Part shown: positions 1-5,569 of the stretch, one piece after another
How the letters are laid out: the number at the start of each line of letters is the position of its first letter
Numbering within the stretch: the first letter of the stretch is position 1
Assembly: GCA_948468495.1 (NCBI GenBank)
Contig: CAOKJI010000137.1
Span: 1-5,964 of the forward strand
DNA length: 5,964 bases
Source of the DNA: an uncultured Dorea sp.
GTDB taxonomy: Bacteria > Bacillota_A > Clostridia > Lachnospirales > Lachnospiraceae
Direction: 5' to 3'
Position numbers and translations under genes: made by a program
Notes under the pieces: generated by a model
What the model was told of the DNA's origin: nothing
Seen by the model: the letters and a program-made list of their open reading frames with translations, nothing else
Database searches by the model: none

Positions 1-2
1 TG

Positions 3-752
3 CTTGGAGGCATTACGGAACCGCTGCTTTTCGGAGTACACCTAAAATTAAAAAGACCTTATATCGGCGCTGTAATTGGCGCCGGAACAGCCGCCGCATA
101 TGCGGGGATCATGAAATTAGCCGCCTACATATTTGCATTTCCCTGTGTAACTTCTATACTGATGTGGCAGGCCCCGGATAACCCGTCCAATATCGTCCAC
201 GCCGCAATCACAATGGCCATTGCATTTATCGTTGGTTTCGCGGCAACTTATATCATTGGAACCGGGGAGAAAGAAACAGAAGAAATCCCCGCTTTCCATA
301 GCGCGCGCTCTGCTGCCGACGGAGTTGTACGGCCAGTCGAAGATCTGGAAGACGGCGTCTTTTCCGAAAAAGTTCTGGGCGACGGTATTTACATCACTCC
401 GGAAAATGGCAATGTATTTGCTCCATGCGGCGGGAAACTGGAAGTTGTTTACCCAACGAAACACGCCTATGTAATCAAAACCTCCGACGGCGTGGAAATC
501 CTCGTTCATATCGGGCTGGATACCGCTAAACTGGAGGGGGCCCCGTTCAGGACTTCCTGCCGCCAGGGGGACCTGATTCATGCGGGCGACAGGCTCTGCA
601 GCTTTGACTTAGACGAACTCAGCCGTCTGGGATACAATTCTTCAATTATTATGACGGTCGTTGCGCCGAAGGGCTGCACATTAAAACGGAATACCGATAT
701 AACGGCAAAAACGGGAGATACCCTGTTTACACTGGAAGGAAGTGCACAATAA
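3..752 (+). CDS. PTS beta-glucoside-type permease EIIBCA, C-terminal part (5' truncated by window edge)
   Basis: Inner-membrane sugar permease that imports a sugar and phosphorylates it using phosphate from HPr. The frame is open from base 3, giving 249 visible residues; about 370 N-terminal residues (EIIB and most of EIIC) lie outside if it resembles BglF in length. Visible residues start with GGITEPLLFGVHLKLKRP, the EIIC GITEP signature of the Bgl/Glc superfamily. Two hydrophobic segments follow (about residues 20-52 and 65-85). A Crr-type EIIA domain begins near residue 107 (GVVRPVEDL). It has the two active-site histidines: His154 in TKHAYVIK and the phosphorylated His169 in EILVHIGLDT. 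The Met at 111 lies inside the EIIC domain and is not a start. The next gene begins on the base after the stop, so the two are almost certainly co-transcribed. Family and B-C-A order are secure; substrate is not readable, and 'beta-glucoside' is a family name only. Confidence 0.93.
   Translation, partial: LGGITEPLLFGVHLKLKRPYIGAVIGAGTAAAYAGIMKLAAYIFAFPCVTSILMWQAPDNPSNIVHAAITMAIAFIVGFAATYIIGTGEKETEEIPAFHSARSAADGVVRPVEDLEDGVFSEKVLGDGIYITPENGNVFAPCGGKLEVVYPTKHAYVIKTSDGVEILVHIGLDTAKLEGAPFRTSCRQGDLIHAGDRLCSFDLDELSRLGYNSSIIMTVVAPKGCTLKRNTDITAKTGDTLFTLEGSAQ
736..742 (+). promoter_or_regulatory. Ribosome binding site for the esterase, inside the PTS gene
   Basis: AAGGAAG lies 10 bases before the ATG at 753, within the last codons of the PTS gene. 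It supports 753 as the start and, with TAA directly followed by ATG, suggests translational coupling of the two genes. Confidence 0.6.
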
Positions 753-1760
753 ATGCTGACTACTGAAAACCATCCGTCACATGCTGAAAAATACCCCTCC
801 GAACTGGATTCGCATACGGCTTCTTATTATATGCGCCGCGCCGCCTCTCCATACCGTTCGGATTACATTGTCCGCGGATACGACGTGGGCGCGGCCCGAT
901 ACAAAAGCGCCCATCCGGACTATCCGATGATTGATATCAGCAGCGAAGTAACCGAGCAAAAATTCATCCTGCCAGACGCCGCTCCTGTCTATGTATTTAC
1001 CCCAAAGGACACGGAACCCGGCGCCGGATGCCTGTTCTACCTTCACGGCGGCGACTTTATCGCCGGAAATATTGACCGTTCAAGAAATACGGTAAAATAT
1101 TTTGCGGATTATGCCAAAGCGCCGGTGATATTTATCGACTATCAGACGGCTCCGGAATACTCCTGCAGGCAAATCATCCGTCAGTGTCTGGCATCCATTT
1201 ACAAATTACTGGATTCCCCGTATGTTTCGTCTCAAAACATCCGGGTCGGCCTGATTGGCGAAAGCGCGGGCGGAAATCTTTCCCTTGCCTGCAGGAAACT
1301 GGACTCTGCCCGGCGGGACGCCATTCAGTTCATAGGGTTAGTTTACCCGGTAACCGACATTTCCCGGCGGGCGGAGGCTGCATGGGACATCGGATACTAT
1401 GGCGAAGGCTTATCGATATTAACAAAGGAACTGATACTCTCTCTGAAAAACTGTGAAGAAAAGTTCCGGGCGCTGTACCTGCAGAATGACTACGAGGACT
1501 GCAACCCTCTCGTTTCACCAGTCTATTCCGACAACTTAAATTTTTTGCCCCGCACCTATATCGGTATCGCGGAATACGATTACCTGCGGATACAAAACGA
1601 ACAATTTGTCCAAAAGCTGGCTGAAAGCAGCGTGACATTCCGGACCGGTTTCTTCCCCGGCGTCACCCATGGATTCCTGGACCGGATCGGCCTCTTTCCG
1701 CAGGCAAAGACTGTCATACAGGAAATCGCAGACTTCTGGAAATCAGAATGCACTGAATAA
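753..1760 (+). CDS. Alpha/beta-hydrolase, HSL/Aes-type esterase or deacylase
   Basis: Predicted cytoplasmic serine esterase of the hormone-sensitive-lipase (alpha/beta hydrolase fold 3) group, 335 residues, a normal length for the family. All key elements are visible: the oxyanion-hole motif HGGDF (His98-Gly99-Gly100), the nucleophile elbow GESAGG with Ser171, the acid Asp276 in EYDYLR, and His306 in THGF. Two details differ from the usual family form: HGGD in place of HGGG, and IQNE where RDE is common after the Asp. There is no signal peptide, so it acts inside the cell. ATG 753 follows the PTS stop with no gap and has an AAGGAAG site; a Met at residue 27 is a less likely alternative start. 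Fusion to a PTS transcript suggests it deacylates a sugar or glycoside brought in by that permease, or an acylated intermediate. That role is inference; the enzyme class is firm, the substrate unknown. Confidence 0.88.
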   Translation: MLTTENHPSHAEKYPSELDSHTASYYMRRAASPYRSDYIVRGYDVGAARYKSAHPDYPMIDISSEVTEQKFILPDAAPVYVFTPKDTEPGAGCLFYLHGGDFIAGNIDRSRNTVKYFADYAKAPVIFIDYQTAPEYSCRQIIRQCLASIYKLLDSPYVSSQNIRVGLIGESAGGNLSLACRKLDSARRDAIQFIGLVYPVTDISRRAEAAWDIGYYGEGLSILTKELILSLKNCEEKFRALYLQNDYEDCNPLVSPVYSDNLNFLPRTYIGIAEYDYLRIQNEQFVQKLAESSVTFRTGFFPGVTHGFLDRIGLFPQAKTVIQEIADFWKSECTE

Positions 1761-1763
1761 AAA

Positions 1764-1807
1764 AGTAAGCGCCAGCAGACGGCCGAGTCCTTCTGCTGGC
1801 GCTTACT
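1764..1807 (-). terminator. Intrinsic terminator between convergent genes, mainly for the GntR gene
   Basis: A perfect 16-bp inverted repeat (1764-1779 with 1792-1807, core GTAAGCGCCAGCAG) encloses a 12-base loop. Read on the minus strand the stem is followed by a run of T (complement of the A-run ending at 1764), 18 bases past the regulator stop: a textbook intrinsic terminator for that gene. On the plus strand the bases after the stem (ATCTCTCCGC) are poor in T, so termination of the PTS-esterase transcript there may be weaker, although the same hairpin could still stop or stabilise its 3' end. Confidence 0.88.
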
Positions 1808-1825
1808 ATCTCTCCGCATTATTCA

Positions 1826-2638
1826 TCAAATAACCACGCTTCGGTTCACTTCCACCGGCGCTGCATTTGCCGGAGGCTTCCGGTACAGCTCCATCTGCAG
1901 AATACATTTGTCCGCCCGGGTCATGGAAGTCGTGTATTCATACGGCAGTCCCGTATCCAGAAAGGAAATCCGCTTAATCTTGAATCCCGCCTCTTGCCCT
2001 GTGCACTTCAGCAGCTTCCGGTTCTCTTCATCTATGATAACGGCTTCCAGCGTCTCCGTAGCCCGGTGCAGATTCAGCATATACTGATTGCTCAGCACAT
2101 CATACAGGGAACTGGCTGAGAAATCATTCTGTTCAATACCAGGGCACAAATCATACGGAATATAGGTCTTCTCATTCAGCATCGGCTCCCCGTTGGCGCA
2201 GCGGATCCGGTGCAGCAGGAAAAATGCGGTTCTGCTGTCAAGAATCTCCAATTCCTCCTGAACCTTCTGCGGCGCCCGCTCTAACACCTTCGCCTCCAAA
2301 ACAACCGAGGACGGTACCGCTCCTAATTTCTGCATATTCTCCGTAAAATTATAGAGATAATTAATCGGACGCTTCATACGCGGATTCATCACATGGGAAC
2401 CCCTGCCGCGGTAGCGCATGATCAGTCCTTCCTCCATAAGCATATCCATGGCCTTACGCACCGTAGAACGGCTGACCTGAAGCTCGCTGCAGATAGTAAT
2501 CTCCGGGAGCATCTGATCTCCCTCTTTAAGGATACCCGCCATAATCAGACGCTTAAAATAGTCATATAACTGCTGGTACAAAGGCTTGTCACTGTCCAGT
2601 GCAAGCTGAAATGTTTTTCTGAAATATTCAATGTCCAT
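1826..2638 (-). CDS. GntR-family transcriptional regulator, HutC/UTRA subfamily
   Basis: DNA-binding regulator, probably a repressor released by a small sugar-phosphate ligand. The 270-residue protein begins with a winged helix-turn-helix (about residues 18-83): PLYQQLYDYFKRLI, then the recognition helix VSRSTVRKAMDML (55-67) and the wing RYRGRGSHV (75-83). The usual LPSE sequence before the second helix is altered to LPEI. A UTRA ligand-binding domain follows (about 95-255), shown by the paired hydrophobic strand pattern and the closing motif EYTTSMTRADK. The start is set by AGGGG 8 bases before the ATG. It is transcribed away from the GRE operon and towards the PTS-esterase genes, and the shared upstream region carries paired direct repeats, the likely operators. 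UTRA relatives commonly sense phosphorylated sugars (NagR, TreR), which fits the neighbouring PTS. Family is secure, ligand inferred. Confidence 0.93.
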   Translation of the reverse strand: MDIEYFRKTFQLALDSDKPLYQQLYDYFKRLIMAGILKEGDQMLPEITICSELQVSRSTVRKAMDMLMEEGLIMRYRGRGSHVMNPRMKRPINYLYNFTENMQKLGAVPSSVVLEAKVLERAPQKVQEELEILDSRTAFFLLHRIRCANGEPMLNEKTYIPYDLCPGIEQNDFSASSLYDVLSNQYMLNLHRATETLEAVIIDEENRKLLKCTGQEAGFKIKRISFLDTGLPYEYTTSMTRADKCILQMELYRKPPANAAPVEVNRSVVI

Positions 2639-2646
2639 ACTGTTTA

Positions 2647-2694
2647 CCCCTGTCTATGATTTCTTAGTATACCTATTAAAACCGCCAAATGCAC
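2647..2694 (-). promoter_or_regulatory. Possible promoter and ribosome binding site of the GntR gene
   Basis: On the minus strand a good -10 box TATACT (2671 down to 2666) precedes an AGGGG ribosome binding site (2651-2647), spaced 8 bases from the ATG. Only a poor -35 match, GTGCAT, sits 17 bases upstream (2694-2689). The ribosome site is well supported and the promoter is tentative. The first direct repeat lies just upstream of this -35. Confidence 0.4.
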
Positions 2695-2702
2695 GTATTG
2701 TC

Positions 2703-2719
2703 TGATACATTTGTGATAT
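2703..2719. promoter_or_regulatory. Putative regulator operator, copy 1
   Basis: TGATACATTTGTGATAT matches copy 2 (2742-2758) at 16 of 17 positions, with a 14-base identical core TACATTTGTGATAT. The core contains a short dyad ACA-TT-TGT. It lies in the AT-rich DNA between the divergent regulator and GRE operons, where an autoregulating GntR protein would be expected to bind. Binding by this regulator is inferred. Confidence 0.55.
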
Positions 2720-2732
2720 TTTTAATTTTGTA

Positions 2733-2761
2733 TTGATTGTATGGTACATTTGTGATATATT
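2733..2761 (+). promoter_or_regulatory. Promoter of the GRE operon (extended -10 type)
   Basis: A -35 box TTGATT (2733-2738), a 17-base spacer and a -10 box TATATT (2756-2761) preceded by TGA, which supplies the extended -10 TGn element. This is a good vegetative-sigma match, with a predicted transcript start near 2768. Operator copy 2 overlaps the spacer and -10 box, so a protein bound there would block RNA polymerase. Read directly from the sequence; not experimentally mapped. Confidence 0.62.
2742..2758. promoter_or_regulatory. Putative regulator operator, copy 2, overlapping the GRE promoter
   Basis: TGGTACATTTGTGATAT is a one-mismatch copy of the element at 2703-2719, offset by 39 bases in the same orientation. 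It covers the spacer and first half of the -10 box of the predicted GRE promoter, the classic position for a repressor site. Confidence 0.6.
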
Positions 2762-2775
2762 GATATTAATACAAA

Positions 2776-2816
2776 TTTCACCTGCACGGCTGGGTCTGAC
2801 GCCGGTACAGGTGGAA
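2776..2816 (+). other. Hairpin in the 5' leader of the GRE operon transcript
   Basis: TTTCACCTG (2776-2784) can pair with CAGGTGGAA (2808-2816) through eight Watson-Crick pairs and one U-G pair. An inner CGGC/GCCG stem (2787-2790 with 2801-2804) closes a 10-base loop. The hairpin would begin about 8 bases after the predicted transcript start and end 5 bases before the AGGAGG of the first gene. No T-run follows, so it is not an intrinsic terminator. It may stabilise the 5' end or affect ribosome access; I recognise no known riboswitch. Confidence 0.45.
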
Positions 2817-2821
2817 AAGAC

Positions 2822-2827
2822 AGGAGG
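2822..2827 (+). promoter_or_regulatory. Ribosome binding site deciding the start of the small membrane protein
   Basis: A perfect AGGAGG lies 7 bases before ATG 2835. An in-frame ATG at 2733 exists but lies inside the promoter, upstream of the predicted transcript start, and has no ribosome site; 2835 is therefore chosen. Confidence 0.85.
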
Positions 2828-2834
2828 ACACGCC

Positions 2835-3107
2835 ATGAACCGCGAAACCAAAAAAATTATCAGACACCGTCTTCTCAGTTCCCTGCAACTGACTGCCGGT
2901 CTCCTCGGATTACCCGCCACTCTAATCTGGATTCTTCCATCCGGCAGAACTGCCGCAGCTATCTGCCTAATTTTGCTGTGCTTCCATGAGATTCTGATGG
3001 GCGCCATGAATCTGTTTCTGACCACGAAAAAATCTTACGACAAGCTTCTGCGCCCATGCAATGAATACCTGCATGACCAGAAATCAAAACAAACACTTCA
3101 AAAATAA
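2835..3107 (+). CDS. Small two-segment membrane protein of unknown function, first gene of the GRE operon
   Basis: I do not recognise this 90-residue protein. It has a basic N-terminus (NRETKKIIRHR), a hydrophobic segment at about residues 13-34 containing G and P (LLGLPATLIW), a very short turn PSGR, a second hydrophobic segment at about 39-62 (with Cys44, Cys49, His51 and Glu52 inside it), and a basic, polar tail from Lys65. By the positive-inside rule both ends should face the cytoplasm, making a helical hairpin. There is no signal peptidase site or catalytic motif. The start is fixed by a perfect AGGAGG. The GRE gene follows after 23 bases, so it is co-transcribed. Possible roles, all inferred: a small subunit or partner of a transporter, a membrane anchor, or export of a pathway product. 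Being a real gene is well supported by the ribosome site, operon position and hydrophobic pattern. Confidence 0.75.
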   Translation: MNRETKKIIRHRLLSSLQLTAGLLGLPATLIWILPSGRTAAAICLILLCFHEILMGAMNLFLTTKKSYDKLLRPCNEYLHDQKSKQTLQK

Positions 3108-3114
3108 GTATATC

Positions 3115-3120
3115 AGGAGG
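3115..3120 (+). promoter_or_regulatory. Ribosome binding site of the GRE gene
   Basis: AGGAGG, 10 bases before ATG 3131, in the 23-base gap after the small membrane protein gene. The gap holds no promoter or terminator, consistent with one transcript. Confidence 0.8.
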
Positions 3121-3130
3121 TATTATCATT

Positions 3131-5557
3131 ATGAGAAACTATTTAGAATTTATCCCGCAGACGGACGATCTGGATATGGAACGCATCCACCGCCTTCAGC
3201 AGCGGATGGCAAAACGGGAAGCCAGCATCTGCAGTGAGCGCGCCCTGCTCTACACCGAAAGTTTCCGGCAGACGGAAGGCGAACCCTATATCCTGCGCAA
3301 GGCGAAGGCTTTTGCCCACACTCTTGCCCATATGACCATCTATATTGAGCCGGACAGCCTGATCTTTGGCAATCAGGCCAGCCGCAATTTTGCCGCGCCG
3401 GTTTTTCCTGAGTTTTCCATCGACTGGGTGATTGACGAACTGGACGGCGCCAACGGCGCTACTGCATTTGACCAGCGTACGGGCGACGTATTCCAGTGTT
3501 CCCAGAAGGTGAAGGAGGATCTGCACTCGATTGCCGGTTACTGGCATGGCCGCACGCATGAAGACGAAGTCTCCGCCAGTCTTACTGACGGGATCCGGGA
3601 AGCATCCAGACAGGGCGTTCTCCATCTGGGCGGAATCTCCAACTCCGGCGACGGACATATCGTACCGAAGCATGATGTAATCTTACAGCGCGGCTTCCGC
3701 TCTCTGATTGAAGAAGCCCGCGTGAAACTGGCTGCTCCCTCTCTGCCGCCGGAACAGGCCGATTTCTATCAGTCCGTCGTAACTGTATTAGAGGGAGCAC
3801 TGCATTTCTTCAAACGGTACGCCGCCGAAGCAGAGCGCATGGCTGCCAAAGAAGCAGACCCTGTCCGCCGTCAGGAACTCAGAGCTATGAGCGAAATGGC
3901 CGCCTCCATGATGGAGCAGCCCGCCCGCTCCTTCTGGGAGGGTTGCGAAGTCTGCTATATGGTACATATGCTGCAGATGATTGAGTCAAACGGACACTCC
4001 TTCTGCTATGGAAGATTTGACCAGTATATGTATGACCTGTACCGGCGGGATAGAAAGAAAGGTATTCTTACCAAAGAAAAAGCTCTGGAATATATTACCC
4101 ACATGTTCATCATGAACAGCTCCAACAATAAAGTACGCGCCTACGGGCACACCCGCTTCTCCCAGGGATATCCCCTGTATTCTAATCTGGTCGTAGGCGG
4201 TTACAAAAAGGACGGAACAGACGGCTCCAACGATCTGTCCTATCTGTGCGTCGAAGCCATGAACCTGACCGCGCTGGCAGAACCCAACTTCTCCATGCGC
4301 TATAACCGGAAGACTCCTGACAGCCTGATTCGTCTGGCCGCCAGATTAATCCGCACCGGATGCGGAATGCCCTCGATGTTCAACGACGAGGTAGCGGTAA
4401 AAGGCTTAGAAGACCTTGGCATTCCCAGGGAAGACGCTCTGGATTACTGTCCCATCGGCTGCGTAGAGACCGGAGTTCCCGGCATGTACGGCCACCGGGC
4501 AACCGGCATGACCTATGTAAACTGGGGCAAGGTTCTTGAAATCGTACTGAACCACGGCAGCGATCCCAGAACCGGCATACGGCTGATCGACCTTGGCAGC
4601 GAAGATTACAAAAGCTATGAAGAACTGTGGGCCGCATGGGAGAAAGCGCTCAAATACTACTCTGACCTGGCGGTAGAAGCCGACGGCGTCTGCGACCGCT
4701 CCCTTGCTATTTACGACGCCGATCCTTTTGCTTCATGCTTTATTGACAACTGCATGGCAAAGGGCAGGACTCTGAAAAACGGCGGCTGCAAATACGACGT
4801 CATTTCCCAGTCTAACATCGGACCCAGCGTAGTCGGCAACAGTCTGGCCGCTATTCGGAAATTAATCTTTGAAGAGAGGTCCCTGAACTGGAAAGAGCTG
4901 ATGGATGCCCTCGCTTCTAACTGGGCAGGTCCGGAAGGCCGCCGTATCCGTAAAATGGTCATGGACGTGCCAAAATTCGGCAATGACGACGACTATGTAG
5001 ATGAGATTGTCGCGGACGTATTTCACTCCTACCTAAAGCTCCTGCCGGACTATGAAACCGTCCGCACCGGAAACGGGCCGGAATTATCCCGGTATACCAT
5101 GTCCACCAGCAATATCACCTCCTACGTACCAAACGGAATGGACGTAGGCGCCACGCCGGACGGACGCTATGCGGGCACACCCCTGAACGAAGGCTGCTCC
5201 CCTACACAGGGCACAGATGTCTGCGGCCCCACTGCGGTCATCAATTCCGTATCCAAACTGCCGAATGACCAGGTTGCCGCCGGGCAGCTCCTGAATATGA
5301 GATTCGCCGCCGGAGCGCTGGCGGGAGAGGAAAATCTTGAGAAATTTGTCGCCTTCTTAAAAGCAAGCGTCATAAAAGGAATCTATCATAACCAATTTAA
5401 TGTGTTATCCACCGACGCGCTGCGCGCCGCGCAGGAAGAACCGGAAGCGCACCGCGACCTGATCGTACGGGTTGCCGGCTACTGCGCCCAGTTCGTTTCC
5501 CTGATGGAGGAAGCCCAAGAAGCAATTATCGCACGCACGGAAAACGAATGGGGCTAA
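3131..5557 (+). CDS. Glycyl radical enzyme, YbiW/glycerol-dehydratase-like; candidate sugar-phosphate C-O lyase
   Basis: Oxygen-sensitive cytoplasmic enzyme that uses a stored glycyl radical to make a cysteine thiyl radical, which abstracts hydrogen from the substrate. The 808-residue length is normal for the family. A PFL-like domain fills about residues 10-660 and a glycine-radical domain about 685-808. Key residues: catalytic Cys444 and base Glu446 in IGCVETGVPG; radical Gly783 in VRVAGYCAQF, 25 residues from the C-terminus; His289-Ser290 in ESNGHS; His176 in GDGHIVP (the last two match substrate-contact positions of glycerol dehydratase). Glu446 and the NGHS motif exclude a true pyruvate formate-lyase, which has adjacent catalytic cysteines. 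The segment GHRATGMTYVN after the active-site loop, and GNQAS...AAPVFPEF near residue 75, recall E. coli YbiW rather than the WHDxAFFN of glycerol dehydratase. YbiW is reported to open 1,5-anhydroglucitol-6-phosphate. An upstream PTS, a UTRA regulator and an adjacent activase support a phosphorylated sugar substrate. Class is certain; substrate is inferred. No microcompartment-targeting extension is seen. Confidence 0.95.
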   Translation: MRNYLEFIPQTDDLDMERIHRLQQRMAKREASICSERALLYTESFRQTEGEPYILRKAKAFAHTLAHMTIYIEPDSLIFGNQASRNFAAPVFPEFSIDWVIDELDGANGATAFDQRTGDVFQCSQKVKEDLHSIAGYWHGRTHEDEVSASLTDGIREASRQGVLHLGGISNSGDGHIVPKHDVILQRGFRSLIEEARVKLAAPSLPPEQADFYQSVVTVLEGALHFFKRYAAEAERMAAKEADPVRRQELRAMSEMAASMMEQPARSFWEGCEVCYMVHMLQMIESNGHSFCYGRFDQYMYDLYRRDRKKGILTKEKALEYITHMFIMNSSNNKVRAYGHTRFSQGYPLYSNLVVGGYKKDGTDGSNDLSYLCVEAMNLTALAEPNFSMRYNRKTPDSLIRLAARLIRTGCGMPSMFNDEVAVKGLEDLGIPREDALDYCPIGCVETGVPGMYGHRATGMTYVNWGKVLEIVLNHGSDPRTGIRLIDLGSEDYKSYEELWAAWEKALKYYSDLAVEADGVCDRSLAIYDADPFASCFIDNCMAKGRTLKNGGCKYDVISQSNIGPSVVGNSLAAIRKLIFEERSLNWKELMDALASNWAGPEGRRIRKMVMDVPKFGNDDDYVDEIVADVFHSYLKLLPDYETVRTGNGPELSRYTMSTSNITSYVPNGMDVGATPDGRYAGTPLNEGCSPTQGTDVCGPTAVINSVSKLPNDQVAAGQLLNMRFAAGALAGEENLEKFVAFLKASVIKGIYHNQFNVLSTDALRAAQEEPEAHRDLIVRVAGYCAQFVSLMEEAQEAIIARTENEWG

Positions 5558-5562
5558 AGGAG
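5557..5562 (+). promoter_or_regulatory. Ribosome binding site of the activase gene
   Basis: AAGGAG starts on the last base of the GRE stop codon and lies 7 bases before ATG 5570. Only 12 bases separate the two genes, so they are co-transcribed and probably translationally linked. Confidence 0.8.
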
Positions 5563-5569
5563 TGATACG

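Noticed and set aside
117..581. Minus-strand open frame of 154 residues opposite the PTS gene
   Set aside because: It lies opposite conserved EIIC and EIIA motifs and has no family features.
111..752. A separate 213-residue gene starting at Met 111
   Set aside because: The frame is open back to base 3 and encodes the EIIC GITEP signature continuous with this stretch; 111 is an internal methionine.
2733..2834. N-terminal extension of the small membrane protein to ATG 2733
   Set aside because: It would start inside the -35 region of the predicted promoter, has no ribosome site, and translates across the operator and hairpin; ATG 2835 has a perfect AGGAGG.
2654..3025. Minus-strand open frame of 123 residues across the promoter and the small gene
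   Set aside because: Antisense to a gene with a strong ribosome site; low-complexity composition, no ribosome site of its own, and it overlaps the control region.
3131..3250. Microcompartment-targeting extension on the GRE, as in propanediol or choline-utilising compartments
   Set aside because: The protein starts directly with the normal helical GRE N-terminus, and no shell-protein gene is present in the window.
3143..3673. Minus-strand open frame of 176 residues inside the GRE gene
   Set aside because: Shadow of the conserved GRE coding sequence; no recognisable motif or independent signals. The other minus-strand frames within the GRE are rejected for the same reason.
3131..5557. Assignment as pyruvate formate-lyase
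   Set aside because: There is one catalytic cysteine followed by V-Glu (GCVE) rather than a Cys-Cys pair, and NGHS and His176 match the dehydratase/lyase branch.
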